Shown in pieces: positions 24,692-34,341 of a stretch of 64,000 nt of DNA; position 1 is the first letter of the stretch; the number at the start of each line of letters is the position of its first letter. The stretch is from Piliocolobus tephrosceles (Eukaryota; Chordata; Mammalia; Primates; Cercopithecidae). Where the stretch lies: contig NC_045439.1 of assembly GCF_002776525.5 (NCBI RefSeq), forward strand, positions 115,599,699 through 115,663,698, written 5' to 3'. Position numbers and translations under genes: made by a program. Under the pieces are notes generated by a model. It saw nothing but the letters and a program-made list of their open reading frames with translations. It ran no database searches and was not told the DNA's origin.

Positions 24692-24975
24692 CCAGATGCG
24701 GTGGCTCACACCTGTAATCCCAGCACTGTAGGAGGCTGAGGTGGGCGGATCACTTGAGGTCAGGAGTTCAAGACCAATCTGGCCAACATGGTGTAACTCC
24801 GTGTCTATTAAAAATACAAAAATTAGCTGGGTGTCGAAGGGCGTGCCTGTAATCCCAGCTACTTGAGAGGCTGAGGCAGGAGAATCACTTGGATCTAGGA
24901 GGCAGAGGTCGCTGTGAGCCGAGATGGCACCACTGCACTCCAACCTGGGCAATGGAGTGAGACTCTGTCTCAAAA
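24692..24975 (+). mobile_element. Alu (AluS-like) within the L1P
   Basis: From 'agcccagatgcggtggctca' to 'actctgtctcaaaa', splitting the L1 just after its 'acaagaaaaaac' stretch. Confidence 0.93.
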
Positions 24976-24976
24976 A

Positions 24977-25023
<47 letters not shown>

Positions 25024-25037
25024 AAATAAAAAAATAA
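24976..25037 (+). repeat. (AAAT)n microsatellite in the Alu tail
   Basis: About 14 tandem aaat units, with slight interruption at the end, grown from the Alu A-tail. Likely length-polymorphic. Confidence 0.95.
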
Positions 25038-25890
25038 ACACCCATAAAAAAGTGGGCAAAGGACATGCACACTTTCAAAAGAAGACATACATGTGGCCAA
25101 AAACATATGAAAAAAAGCTCATCACCACTGATCATTAGAGAAACGCAAATCAAATCCACAATGAGATACCAACATACACCAGTCAGCATGTTTTTGTTTT
25201 TGTTTTTCTTTAAGATGCTGGTGAGGTTTTGGAGAAAAAGGAACACTTATACACATCCCTGTTTGGAACGTTGATGCAACTGTGAATGTAGCCACTGTGG
25301 AAGGCAGCGTGGCGATTCCTCCAAGACCTAGAGACAGAAATACCATTCCACCCTGCAATCCCATTACTGGGATTTGGGGTATAGACCCCAAATGATATAC
25401 TCATTCTATTCTAAAGATGCACGCACAGGTATGTTCACTTGCAGCACTATTCATGATAGCAAAGACATGGAATCAACCTAAATGTCCAATGATGTTAGAC
25501 TAGATAAAGAAAATGTGGTACATATACACCGTGGAATACCACGCAGGCATAAAAAATAATAAGATCACGTTCTTTGCAGGGACATGGATGGGGCTGCAGG
25601 CCATTATCATCAGCAAACTAACTCAGGAACAGAAAACCAAATACTGCACGATATCTAAGTGAGAGCTAAATGATGAGAACACATGGACACATCAGAGGGG
25701 AACAACACATACTGAGGTCTGGTGGAGGGTGGTAAGAGGGAGAGGATCGGGAAAAATAAAAATGGGTACTAGGCTTAATACCTGAGTGATGAAATAATCT
25801 GTACAACAAACCCCATGACACAAGTTTACCTATATAACAAAACTGCACTTGTACCCCTGAACTTAAAAGTTAAAAAAATAAAAATAACCT

Positions 25891-26708
25891 TTATACAAGA
25901 CTAGGGCTCTTCTGAAACTAATGTATCTCACATATATCTCGGTGGTTCACGATGCAAAGATGAAGCGTGTCCTATGAAACTAAGAATCCCAAGTATAGTT
26001 ATTTGTTTTGGAGCTCTGTGGCATCTGCCTGTGTGTTTTTGTCTTCATTGTACCATAACCCTCTACCATTATTAAGGCATAAGGACATAAAGAATGATCA
26101 TTATTTAATGTTAAGTGAAAAAATGAAGACTACAAAATGACATTCTAAAAATAGCTAATTCTGTTGCCCCAGAATTTTAAATAGTGTTTTTCCTTTTCAA
26201 AGTATGTCCCTTCCTTCCTTCCTTTTTGCTTAGTTGTCTGCCACTCCCTGCACTCCCCTTCATTTGCTACCTCTAGAGCTCCTGTTTGCTGAAAAAACAA
26301 AACAAATAACCCCAAGTTTGTTAGAAGTATGTTGCTGATTTAAGTTAATAGGAGTAAACTGCATATTATTCAGATAAATGAGTTTTGTAAATCATTTCAT
26401 GAGAGTTTTGTTTTTTTTTGGAAGAGCTTGCTTGAGGTCTCTAAGCATATGATGTTATATTAAGACAGGTAGCTGCAAAGTGCATTTATCAATAAGATAC
26501 ATTGTTTTCTAGATTAAGTGCAATTTTAGGCCAGAAATGAGTGTGATAGGAATAGGAAAACAATAAACATTTAAAAACCATATATGCATGATTTTTGAAA
26601 CTACCTTTTAGAAGTTATAAAAGGATCAGGATAGCCGTCAGAGAATGCTAGTGTTCTACCTATGAAACCATCTAACACAACAGAATAAAAAGTCTAAATA
26701 AAATGTAC
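25891..26708. other. Intron of SCFD1, unassigned
   Basis: No repeat is recognised except a short (ttcc)n run near 26208-26223 and a small T-run near 26410. Confidence 0.4.
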
Positions 26709-26774
26709 CTTTATGTAGTCAACAAGATTTTGATATTCAATGTAGTTGCCTCCTCCCACCACAAAAACAATGGC
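26709..26774 (-). CDS. SCFD1: SCFD1 coding exon, 3rd from the end
   Basis: 66 bp, 22 whole codons encoding AIVFVVGGGNYIEYQNLVDY and IK, about residues 591-612. The acceptor is 'cattttag' and the donor 'gtacat'. The hydrophobic strand followed by a glycine triplet (VVGGGNY) is a conserved SM-family feature. Both boundaries are phase 0. Confidence 0.97.
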
Positions 26775-27397
26775 CTAAAATGCAAACAGATAAAAAAAAA
26801 GCAACACGGTTTTTAGTCTGAACCCTATTCTAAAATTAAGGTTAAAAAATGCTAGCCAAAAGTCATATTCTAAGCACCTGATGCTATTTTAATTATTAGG
26901 AAATGTTTCTAAAAAGTCAATTTATAAATTTCTAATGTCTCTTTAGTAGTATGAAGAGATTTTTCAGAAACAATTTAGAGGAAAATAGCTATAATTTCCA
27001 GTATATGTTATTTACTGTATTTTTTATGGAGAAGCTTCTTTGTATTTCAAATGAAAACAGTCATGATATCTTCACAAATGTTTGGAATCCAATTTCAGAA
27101 AAAGGTTCCACACATGTAAAAAACTCTCACTGCAATCTGAAAGACTTCATTTCCTGTGAATTATTTGTCAGTTATTTTTAAGCTTAAAATATTATAAATA
27201 TAAGCAGCTTTATAAATTAGAAAAATACAATTGCTAGGCCAAATTTTTTGACAAGAATCTTGGGTATACACAGCTGGATTTATCAAAATTACCATACACT
27301 GATCATCATAAAGCCACATTTGGGACGGACAGTCTTCAAGATTGGTCACCTTTCATCTTTCCTTTCTAGGAACAGAGAATTTTTATATGAAACTTAC
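26775..27397. other. SCFD1 intron, unassigned
   Basis: AT-rich, with no recognised repeat. Confidence 0.4.
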
Positions 27398-27431
27398 CTC
27401 TTGGAATGGATTCTTATTTCTGGGAACTGAG
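27398..27431 (-). CDS. SCFD1: SCFD1 coding micro-exon (34 bp), 4th from the end
   Basis: 34 bp, encoding the last base of Ser and then SVPRNKNPFQE, about residues 579-590. The acceptor is 'ttattacag' and the donor 'gtaagt'. The exon is very short and its length is not a multiple of three. An Old World monkey-type AluY lies about 257 bp upstream in the preceding intron, antisense to the gene. Confidence 0.95.
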
Positions 27432-27688
27432 CTGTAATAAAGAAAAACCGTACTGAAAATTTCACCCATGGCTTTTATTATGAATAAAATAGGTATGGGA
27501 AATACACACACATGCACTATTAGATAAGTATTTACCATTCTACCTCCTTCACTTCCTTAGAGGGGTGGGTCCTTTAATTTTGCAGAGCCAGGTAGTGACC
27601 TGGGTTTCATAGGAAGAAGCTAGAAGAGGGAAGTATCTCAGAGTCTAAAAGGAAATGGGTCAACCTATTACTTTAAAATAAAATTCTA

Positions 27689-27989
27689 GGCCGGGCGTGG
27701 TGGCTCAAGCCTGTAATCCCAGCACTTTGGGAGGCCGAGACGGGCAGATCACGAAGTCAGGAGATCGAGACCATCCTGGCTAACCCGGTGAAACCCCGTC
27801 TCTACTAAAAAATACAAAAAAAACTAGCTGGGCGAGGTGGCGGGCGCCTGTAGTCCCAGCTCCTTGGGAGGCTGAGGCAGGAGAATGGCGTAAACCCGGG
27901 AGGCGGAACTTGCAGTGAGCTGAGATCTGGCCACTGCACTCCAGCCTGGGTGACAGAGCAAGACTCCGTCACAAAAAAAAAAAAAAAAA
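27689..27989 (+). mobile_element. AluY of Old World monkey type (AluYR-like)
   Basis: A young full-length sense Alu with 'ggctcaagcctgtaatccc', 'gccgagacgggcagatcacg', 'ggagaatggcgtaaacccgg' and 'gagatctggccactgcac'. I associate these variants with cercopithecoid AluYR. Flanking aaattcta (27681-27688 and about 27987-27994) is a target-site duplication. Antisense to SCFD1. Confidence 0.93.
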
Positions 27990-27994
27990 TTCTA

Positions 27995-28757
27995 CATGAG
28001 CAGCAGCTCCCATGAGGAGAAGTGTAAGTCTCGGTATGTGGTGAATGGATAAGGCATATATTTTATGCGGTAAATTTTTACCACACTCAGTATTATATAT
28101 AGTTTGTGGATATCTACATTTGTGGAAAAACTGTATAAATACATGTATGGGAAGAATAACAACTCAGGAAGCAAACGGGGAAGGGAAGGAGGGATCTGAA
28201 TTTTGCTGTAGCTTATTTATTAAAGATCTCTTAGACACCAAAGTATTATAAAAATATACATAATAACGACATTTTTCAAAGCTTGTGCGAGTCTAGACTT
28301 ACATTTAAGTGCTAAAACAGGCTGTACAACATGACTTAAAAGGACAACTTAGATTTTTCCCAAAAGTAATTTTTGAAAATCTCAACTGAGAAAAGAGGGC
28401 TATTATAACTTTCCTTAATTGTTCAGAGGCTGATGACACACTTCTATAATCTTTTCCTTATTTCTATGGCCTGTCTGAATATTCCACAGAAGAAGCTACA
28501 AGTCCACCTGACTGAAATGCCTCTTCAGTGTTTCAGTTCCTTAAAGAGTAGACATGGATGAGGACAGATAAGACTTGTAGAATAGTATTACTAGTTATTA
28601 ATCACCAAGATTTAACTGTGATGGGATAGCTCAGGAGAAGGCTCTGTTAAAAATGAAACTCTAAGCTTATCTGTCTTATCAATGCTAATATTCTTCTTCA
28701 TTACCATGCATAAACTACATTAAGGATTAAACATTTCTCAGTAAATTTTCAAGAAGC
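27995..28757. other. SCFD1 intron, unassigned
   Basis: Nothing is recognised. Confidence 0.4.
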
Positions 28758-29126
28758 CAAGTATCCCTTGATATCCATGAAGGACTGGTTCCCGGAACCC
28801 TCATAGACACCAAAGTCCACAGATGCTCAAGTACCTTATGTAAAATGGTGTAGTGTTTGCATATAACCTATGCACATCTTCCCATATACTTTAAATAATC
28901 TCCAGATTACTTATAATACCTAATACAATGTAAATGCTATGTAAACAGTATAACAAACTATATAGTTTACATTGTATTAGGTATTGCTTAGAGAACAAAC
29001 ACAAGAAAAAAAAGTCTGTACATGCTCAGTATAGATACAATCATCCGTTTTTCCCCCCAAATATTTTCGAACCCTGGTTGGTTGAATCCATGGATGAGGA
29101 ACCCCTGCATATTGAGGGCTAACTGT
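28758..29126 (+). mobile_element. MER2-like Tigger (pogo-type) DNA transposon remnant
   Basis: The termini read 'gtatcccttgatatcc' and the complement-like 'attgagggctaactgt'. The interior has 'ggatgctcaagt'-like, 'gcatataacctatgcacatc', 'aatacctaatacaatg' and 'gtctgtacatg' blocks in MER2 order. It is non-autonomous, with no transposase frame. It contains an inverted segment at 28941-28985. Confidence 0.85.
28915..28985. repeat. Perfect 20-bp inverted repeat inside MER2
   Basis: Arms 28915-28934 and 28966-28985 are exact reverse complements, separated by 31 bp. The right arm is not expected at this position in a standard MER2. Confidence 0.9.
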
Positions 29127-29204
29127 GTATCTACTTGATAGCTAAATGCAAGGAAGGAAAAAAACGTAAGCTGGAGAATCATCAATATAGGAAAAAGTTG
29201 CTAA

Positions 29205-29420
29205 TCTACTGTTGTAAAGTGTGCAACCAGTGGTTTTTAGTATATTTAGAGTTGTACAACCATCACTGTCTAATTTCAGAACATTTTTATCACCCCTAGA
29301 AGAAGTCCTGTACCCATTAGTAGTCAATCCTCATCCCCCTTTCCGTAATCCATTCTTTATCAAATTCTCTCTTGCCAACAGCAGCTGCTATTGGCAGTTC
29401 TTACGCAATTTTGCTTGTTA
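29205..29420 (-). repeat. L1M fragment (antisense)
   Basis: 'gtacaaccatcactgtctaa', 'cagaacatttttatcaccc' and 'gtacccattagtagtcaatc' match the antisense L1M signature also seen at 11040-11562. Confidence 0.7.
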
Positions 29421-30232
29421 TTTCTGGTAAATTCAGAAAAGGGAATAAGATTTCAAGTTATCAAACAATTTAATCTAGTGACTAGATTATTTTCACACCA
29501 TCTACAAAGATGTGAAAGCTTGGGATAGAGCAAATGTAAAGTTCTGAAGATCCCAAACATAAGGAAGAGGCAAGAAACTAGCTTCACTAGCTTCATCTAC
29601 AGACAAATCATTCCAAGGCAGTTATTCCCGGCTCCCCACCCCCAATTCTGCCTATTCTTTTTCTGTATCTCGTAGGCTATTTGTCATACCACCGCTAATT
29701 AAATCATGAAAAATAATATCCATAAGGATATCTTACCATCCAATGTCTATGATAAAATGCAGAATTTATTTATAGAATGTTTCATTGACACAAGGTGTTA
29801 TATAGCAATGGTTCCCAGAGACTTTCATTTTATGGACCAGTTAAATAAAAAACAACCAAACAACTGCTATCCAATATAAAGCTCCTATTTTTTTCAATTG
29901 GTCCAATAAGAATATTCATTTAAAAACACATGTTATCCAAATTTCCCTCACCCACAATTAGTTTCTAGTACCGCCACAATTTCATAAAAACACCAGTAAA
30001 CATCTGAATGGATTTGTGTGTGTGTGTATGTGGAAGGAAAAACATCTAAATGCTAAGTATCATTACCAGAGATATTTCTGGATAATGAGATTATACATAC
30101 TGTTTCCTTATGAGTTTTCCATATAGTTTGGATTTTTAATAATAAGTAGTACTATATAATAAAAAAATCAATTATTTCCATTCTTGAGGGGAAAAAATCC
30201 ATAACAAGTTAAACAAGACAAAAGCTGCTTAC
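29421..30232. other. SCFD1 intron, unassigned
   Basis: Only a short (gt)n run near 30014-30030 stands out. Confidence 0.4.
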
Positions 30233-30285
30233 CTGTCATTGCCCCGCAGCATTTTGGGATCAAAATATCTATAGTCATCAGTTTC
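30233..30285 (-). CDS. SCFD1: SCFD1 coding exon, 5th from the end
   Basis: 53 bp, encoding ETDDYRYFDPKMLRGND and two bases of a Ser codon, about residues 562-579. The acceptor is 'ttaatag' and the donor 'gtaagc'. The YRYFDPK peptide is characteristic of SLY1. Confidence 0.96.
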
Positions 30286-30404
30286 CTATTAAAAAAATAG
30301 AACTTTACCATGACTGTGGAATTTCTCTTTAGAAGGTCAGTTTGGCTTAGAGTATCCTATTTTAATGAATCTATCCATTTTGTAGAATGTATAACAACCA
30401 CCCC

Positions 30405-30645
30405 TAATACTTAATGAACACTTACTATGTGCTAACTTTTATTCTAAGTGCTTAGGTGAAATTACTCAATCCCAATAATGGTCTATCAGGTCGTTACTGT
30501 TACCTTCATTTTTCAGATTGGCAGTTTGGGGTACAGAAAAGTTACGTAACTTTATAAAGTTACATGGTTAGTAAGTATGGGAACTACAGGATTTGAACCC
30601 AGGCAGTCTAGTTTCAATGCCCAAGTTCTTAATTACCATGCCAGA
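30405..30645 (-). repeat. MIR
   Basis: The reverse-oriented MIR order is 'cttactatgtgctaac', 'tttttcagattggcagtt', 'gttacgtaacttt', then 'gatttgaacccaggcagtc'. Confidence 0.85.
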
Positions 30646-31345
30646 GAAACTAATTCTCTTCTAGAGTGCTGATAGTCCTATCAAAACCTGATTCATGACA
30701 AATACGCTACACATGTTGCTACTATTTAGTCCTGTACCCAATGGTGGACATTGCTAATCAATCATAGCACTCTCAGTAAACCCAAACACAGTGTAAGGAT
30801 CCTTCAACACTTTGCTTCAAGAAACCACAACCAGCCAGACTTAAAAGGCAAGATAACCTATCTCATATCTTGCCTTAATTTTAATTTATTCAATTAAGAA
30901 ATGAAAGGAAAACATTTAATAAATGAACTGATAAAAATGCATCTAGAATTAGGTTACGGCATTTTAAATGGATACAATCGATTATCTGTCAGGTCTAAAT
31001 TAGTATACTTTGCTAATCTCTTTAGCATTTTGCTAATCTCTTCATTGCTTCCAAATCAATTTGTCCATCTGGGAAGAGGGGAAGGATAAGAATGCAGGCA
31101 ACCGCCTCACCTAGCAGAAGAAGAAATGCTTTCAAAACAGAAAAAGTTCCTTTTTCCTAGTTAAGTAAAAAAATGTCCATCTGCAATAATATGCCTTGAG
31201 TTATAAAGTCAAAGTCAAGGGAACTCATCAATGAACTTTCATAGCTTGGAGAAGCATTTCAGTAAGATCCACAAGGTAGCCATCCACGTGTTTATGACAG
31301 AGAATGTGGAAGGAATGTGTATGTTGGAATGGGCACCAGGCAGGA
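30646..31345. other. SCFD1 intron, unassigned
   Basis: No repeat or gene is recognised. Confidence 0.4.
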
Positions 31346-31349
31346 ACAT

Positions 31350-31440
31350 AGCAGTAGTAGGTTTCTGGTTCCAATTCTGCTACTAAAAGTAGTGTGACTT
31401 GGGAAGTCACAACATTTCTTGGTTGCCTCTCCTCCACTGT
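31350..31440 (+). repeat. Short MIR-like fragment
   Basis: 'ggttccaattctgctac', then 'gtgacttgggaagtcac'. Short and diverged. Confidence 0.45.
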
Positions 31441-31519
31441 TAAGATGACTTACGTTTCTTTAACTCTCTAAGTTCTGGGATTCCATGAAGGGAATGCTTC
31501 TTGCCCTAATTGATACAGC

Positions 31520-32048
31520 ATAATGGTAAAAAACTTGGCCTTTAGTTAAAATCTTAAGTCTGCCATTTACTAGCTGTGTGTCCTTGGGCAAGTTAGTTGA
31601 CTTCATTGCACTACAGTGTCCTCATGTATAAAATGAGAACGATAATACTAGTACTTAGAAAGTTCTAGTGAGGATTAGGTGAGATAATAGGTGAAAAATG
31701 CGTTTTTGTTTTTTTTTTTTTGAGGCAGAGTCTTGCTCTGTCACTCAGGCTGGAGTGCAGTGGTGTGATCTTGGCTTACTGCAAACTCTGCCTCCAGGGT
31801 TCAAGCAATTCTCCTGCCTCAGCCTCCAGAGTAGCTGGGATTACAGGTGTGTGCCACCATGCCCCACTAATATTTCATAGAGACGGGGTTTCACCATGTT
31901 GGCCAGGCTGGTTTTGAACTCCTGACCTCAAGTGATCCGCCCGCTTCGGCCTCCCAAAGTCCTAGGATTACAGGTGTGAGCCACCGAAAAATGCTTTGAA
32001 TGACTTCTGGAACATGATAAGTACTCAATAAATGTTAGCTATTATTTT
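31520..32048 (+). repeat. MIR split by an Alu
   Basis: 31520-31701 has 'ctgccatttactagctgtgtg' and 'cttgggcaagttag'. It resumes after the Alu at 31986-32048 with 'gtactcaataaatgttagc'. Confidence 0.85.
31702..31985 (-). mobile_element. Alu (AluS-like) within the MIR
   Basis: An antisense Alu. The target-site duplication gaaaaatgc is at 31693-31701 and 31986-31994. Confidence 0.95.
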
Positions 32049-32111
32049 TATTATTACTGTCATTATTTTTCATCTCAACTTCAAGATTAGGGTCAGTAAC
32101 AAAATATCACA

Positions 32112-32415
32112 CTTTTTTTTTTCTTTTTTTTTGAGACAGGGTCTCACTCTGTCACCCAGGATGGAGTGCAGTGGCACAATCTTGGCACAATGCAGCCTCA
32201 ACCTCCTAAGCTCAAGTGATCCTCCCACCTCAGCCTTCCAAGTAGCTGGGACTACAGGTGCACATCACCACACCAGGCTAATTTTTTGTAGAGACGGGGC
32301 CCTACAAAATTCACCATGTGGCCCAGGCTGGTCTCAAACTTCTGAGCTGAAGTGATCTGCCAGCCTTGGCCACCTAAAGTGCTGGTATTACAGGCATAAG
32401 CAACCATGCCTGGAC
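32112..32415 (-). mobile_element. Alu (AluJ-like)
   Basis: A diverged antisense Alu from its T-run to 'caaccatgcctggac', with a small insertion near 32298-32311. Confidence 0.93.
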
Positions 32416-32457
32416 AATATCAAAATTTCTTAACCCAATATCAAAATTTCTTAACCC
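32416..32457 (+). repeat. Perfect 21-bp tandem duplication
   Basis: 32416-32436 and 32437-32457 are identical and directly adjacent to the Alu end. Confidence 0.97.
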
Positions 32458-32459
32458 CC

Positions 32460-33656
32460 CTGTGTATTTGACACCTGTCTAAATTTTTGCATTTACTTAT
32501 ATTTTTAATCTTTATAGTTGCTTGGCATAATATCTTGTGGAAGTTTATTGCCTATTAGGAAGCAGTATTCTCTAAATCAATTAGTCATAAACGTATACCT
32601 CTCTTAGGCTTTTCAGGAAGAACCTTTTCTTCATGTATTCTAGCATGTAGTGACAAAGTCTATTACTATTTCATTGTATACCACTTTATCTGTATTGATT
32701 CTCAGATGGAAGAATCCAATCCTTTTTAGCTTATTATAAACGACTCTCCCATTCCTTTCATAATACTAACTGCCCTTTTGAGATGTTTTATTACACTGTA
32801 TCTTTGTTTTCACACCAGTGAATTTTAAAATTTGTTTTTGTTAGTTTCTTCTGTTATTACAGTCATGTTCTGACAATTACAAAAAATGTCACACTTGTCT
32901 GAAGATTCTGTTCTCATTTTTTCTTAGGATTGGAATCCTAAGCCTCACTGCCAAGTCTATAGGGATTTAGATCAACTCAAACCAGGGTTTTGATGTGGGT
33001 AGATCATGCTGCCTGTTTTTGATTCCAGATTCTTGTGGTAATAACCCCCTTTTGGTTTTGACAGTAACAGGATGGGATGTTTTATGAAACAGATTGTGAT
33101 GATTTTTACATTCTTTTTCGAATTACAGATAGCTTAGAAACCCATTCTTTAAGTCAATGCTAACGATATTGACCCATTTGTCTATTCACCCAATGATTTC
33201 ATTGTCAATTTACTTATTCAGCCCAAAATAATTTAGTGCCCTGTAAACATATGCACTTAACATTTTTACTATGCACTGCTTTCCTAATTTAACTTTTATA
33301 AAATTAAATTGGTTTGGTACTCTTTATACTACATCAACAAATGCTCAGTGGTTCTTTTTTCATTTACAGAAATTTGTTCCTTAGGATATATTTCACATTT
33401 AATTATACAAATAGAATATAATATACATGACATTTGAATGAGAGCTGGCCAGAATGGGTATAGCAGCTGAGAAACCAATTCCCAGAATCTGTGATAATGG
33501 CTAAAAAAGACTTCTTGAGAACATGGACTCTTCCTTTCTCTCATGTATTCTGCTGTGACTAGGCTCACAAGGAACTCAATCTGATTTTATCCTCTTTCAT
33601 ACTAGTCAGTTTGATATATTCAGGAATTTACACAAAGTATGTTATATGGTACTCAC
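32460..33656. other. SCFD1 intron, unassigned
   Basis: 'gtagtgacaaagtctattac' and 'ggaagaatccaatcctttt' hint at old repeat sequence, but I cannot name a family. Confidence 0.35.
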
Positions 33657-33710
33657 AGGGTTTGACTTCATCTCCATAAGATTGTCCAAAATACGAGTAA
33701 CAGGTAGATT
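33657..33710 (-). CDS. SCFD1: SCFD1 coding exon, 6th from the end
   Basis: 54 bp, 18 whole codons: NLPVTRILDNLMEMKSNP, about residues 544-561. The acceptor is 'ttccacag' and the donor 'gtgagt'. Both boundaries are phase 0, so skipping would remove 18 residues without a frameshift. Confidence 0.96.
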
Positions 33711-34039
33711 CTGTGGAAAAGTATTTTGTTAAATATTAGAACGTCAAACCAAAACCACCTGATCATTCTACAGTTAAGTATGCTTACCTTTCAATTAAAC
33801 ACATTCTAAGATTAGTCTGTGAATGCTAAAAGTGATGTCAAAGATGTAAATACTCTTGGTACTACTCAAGTTTCCATAGGAAAATATAATTCTAAGTAAA
33901 AATGCTTCTTTAAATGTGTAGGTATATTCAGGTTTTAGTACAAATACATGTTTGGGCTTTTTACTTTGTTGGGTGTTTGCTTTTAATACTAGTAACTGCA
34001 AGCTTTTGTTTTGATCAAAGAAGAATCCCCCTCCCCACC

Positions 34040-34341
34040 TTTTTTTTAATGTTTAATTTTTGAGATGCAGCCTAGCTGTCACCCAAGCTGGAGTGCAGTG
34101 GCACAATCTCGGCTCACTGCAGCCTCTGCCTCCTGGGTTCAAGCTATCTGCCTGCCTCAGCCTCCCAAGTAGCTGGGAATACAGGCTCATGCCGCCATGC
34201 CTGGCTAATTTTTATATTTTTAGTAGAGACAGGGTTTCACCATGTTGGCCAGGTTGGTCTCAAACTCCTGACATTAGGTGATCCACCCACCTCAGCTTCC
34301 CAAAATGCTGGGATTACAGGCGTGACCCACCATGCATGGCC
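34040..34341 (-). mobile_element. Alu (AluS-like)
   Basis: An antisense Alu with a small 5' loss around 'gcagcctagctgtcaccc', ending 'gacccaccatgcatggcc'. Confidence 0.94.

Larger units (their letters stand above)
23445..25890 (+). mobile_element. L1P (5'-truncated) with 3'UTR and A-tail
   Basis: Sense ORF2 from 'aaaactggcacaagataagg', through the reverse-transcriptase core (YADDM-type 'tatgcagatgacatgatcc'), to the 3'UTR with 'tacctgagtgatgaaataat' and 'cccctgaacttaaaagtt'. It is antisense to SCFD1. Frameshifts and stops interrupt ORF2. An Alu is inserted at 24692-25037. Confidence 0.93.

Noticed and set aside
24976..25037. CRISPR-like or satellite array
   Set aside because: It is a simple (AAAT)n expansion of an Alu tail, without spacers.
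24596..25246. 216-residue open frame on the minus strand
   Set aside because: It is the reverse of an Alu, its (AAAT)n tail and flanking L1. The repeated YLFI stretch is the microsatellite, not a protein.
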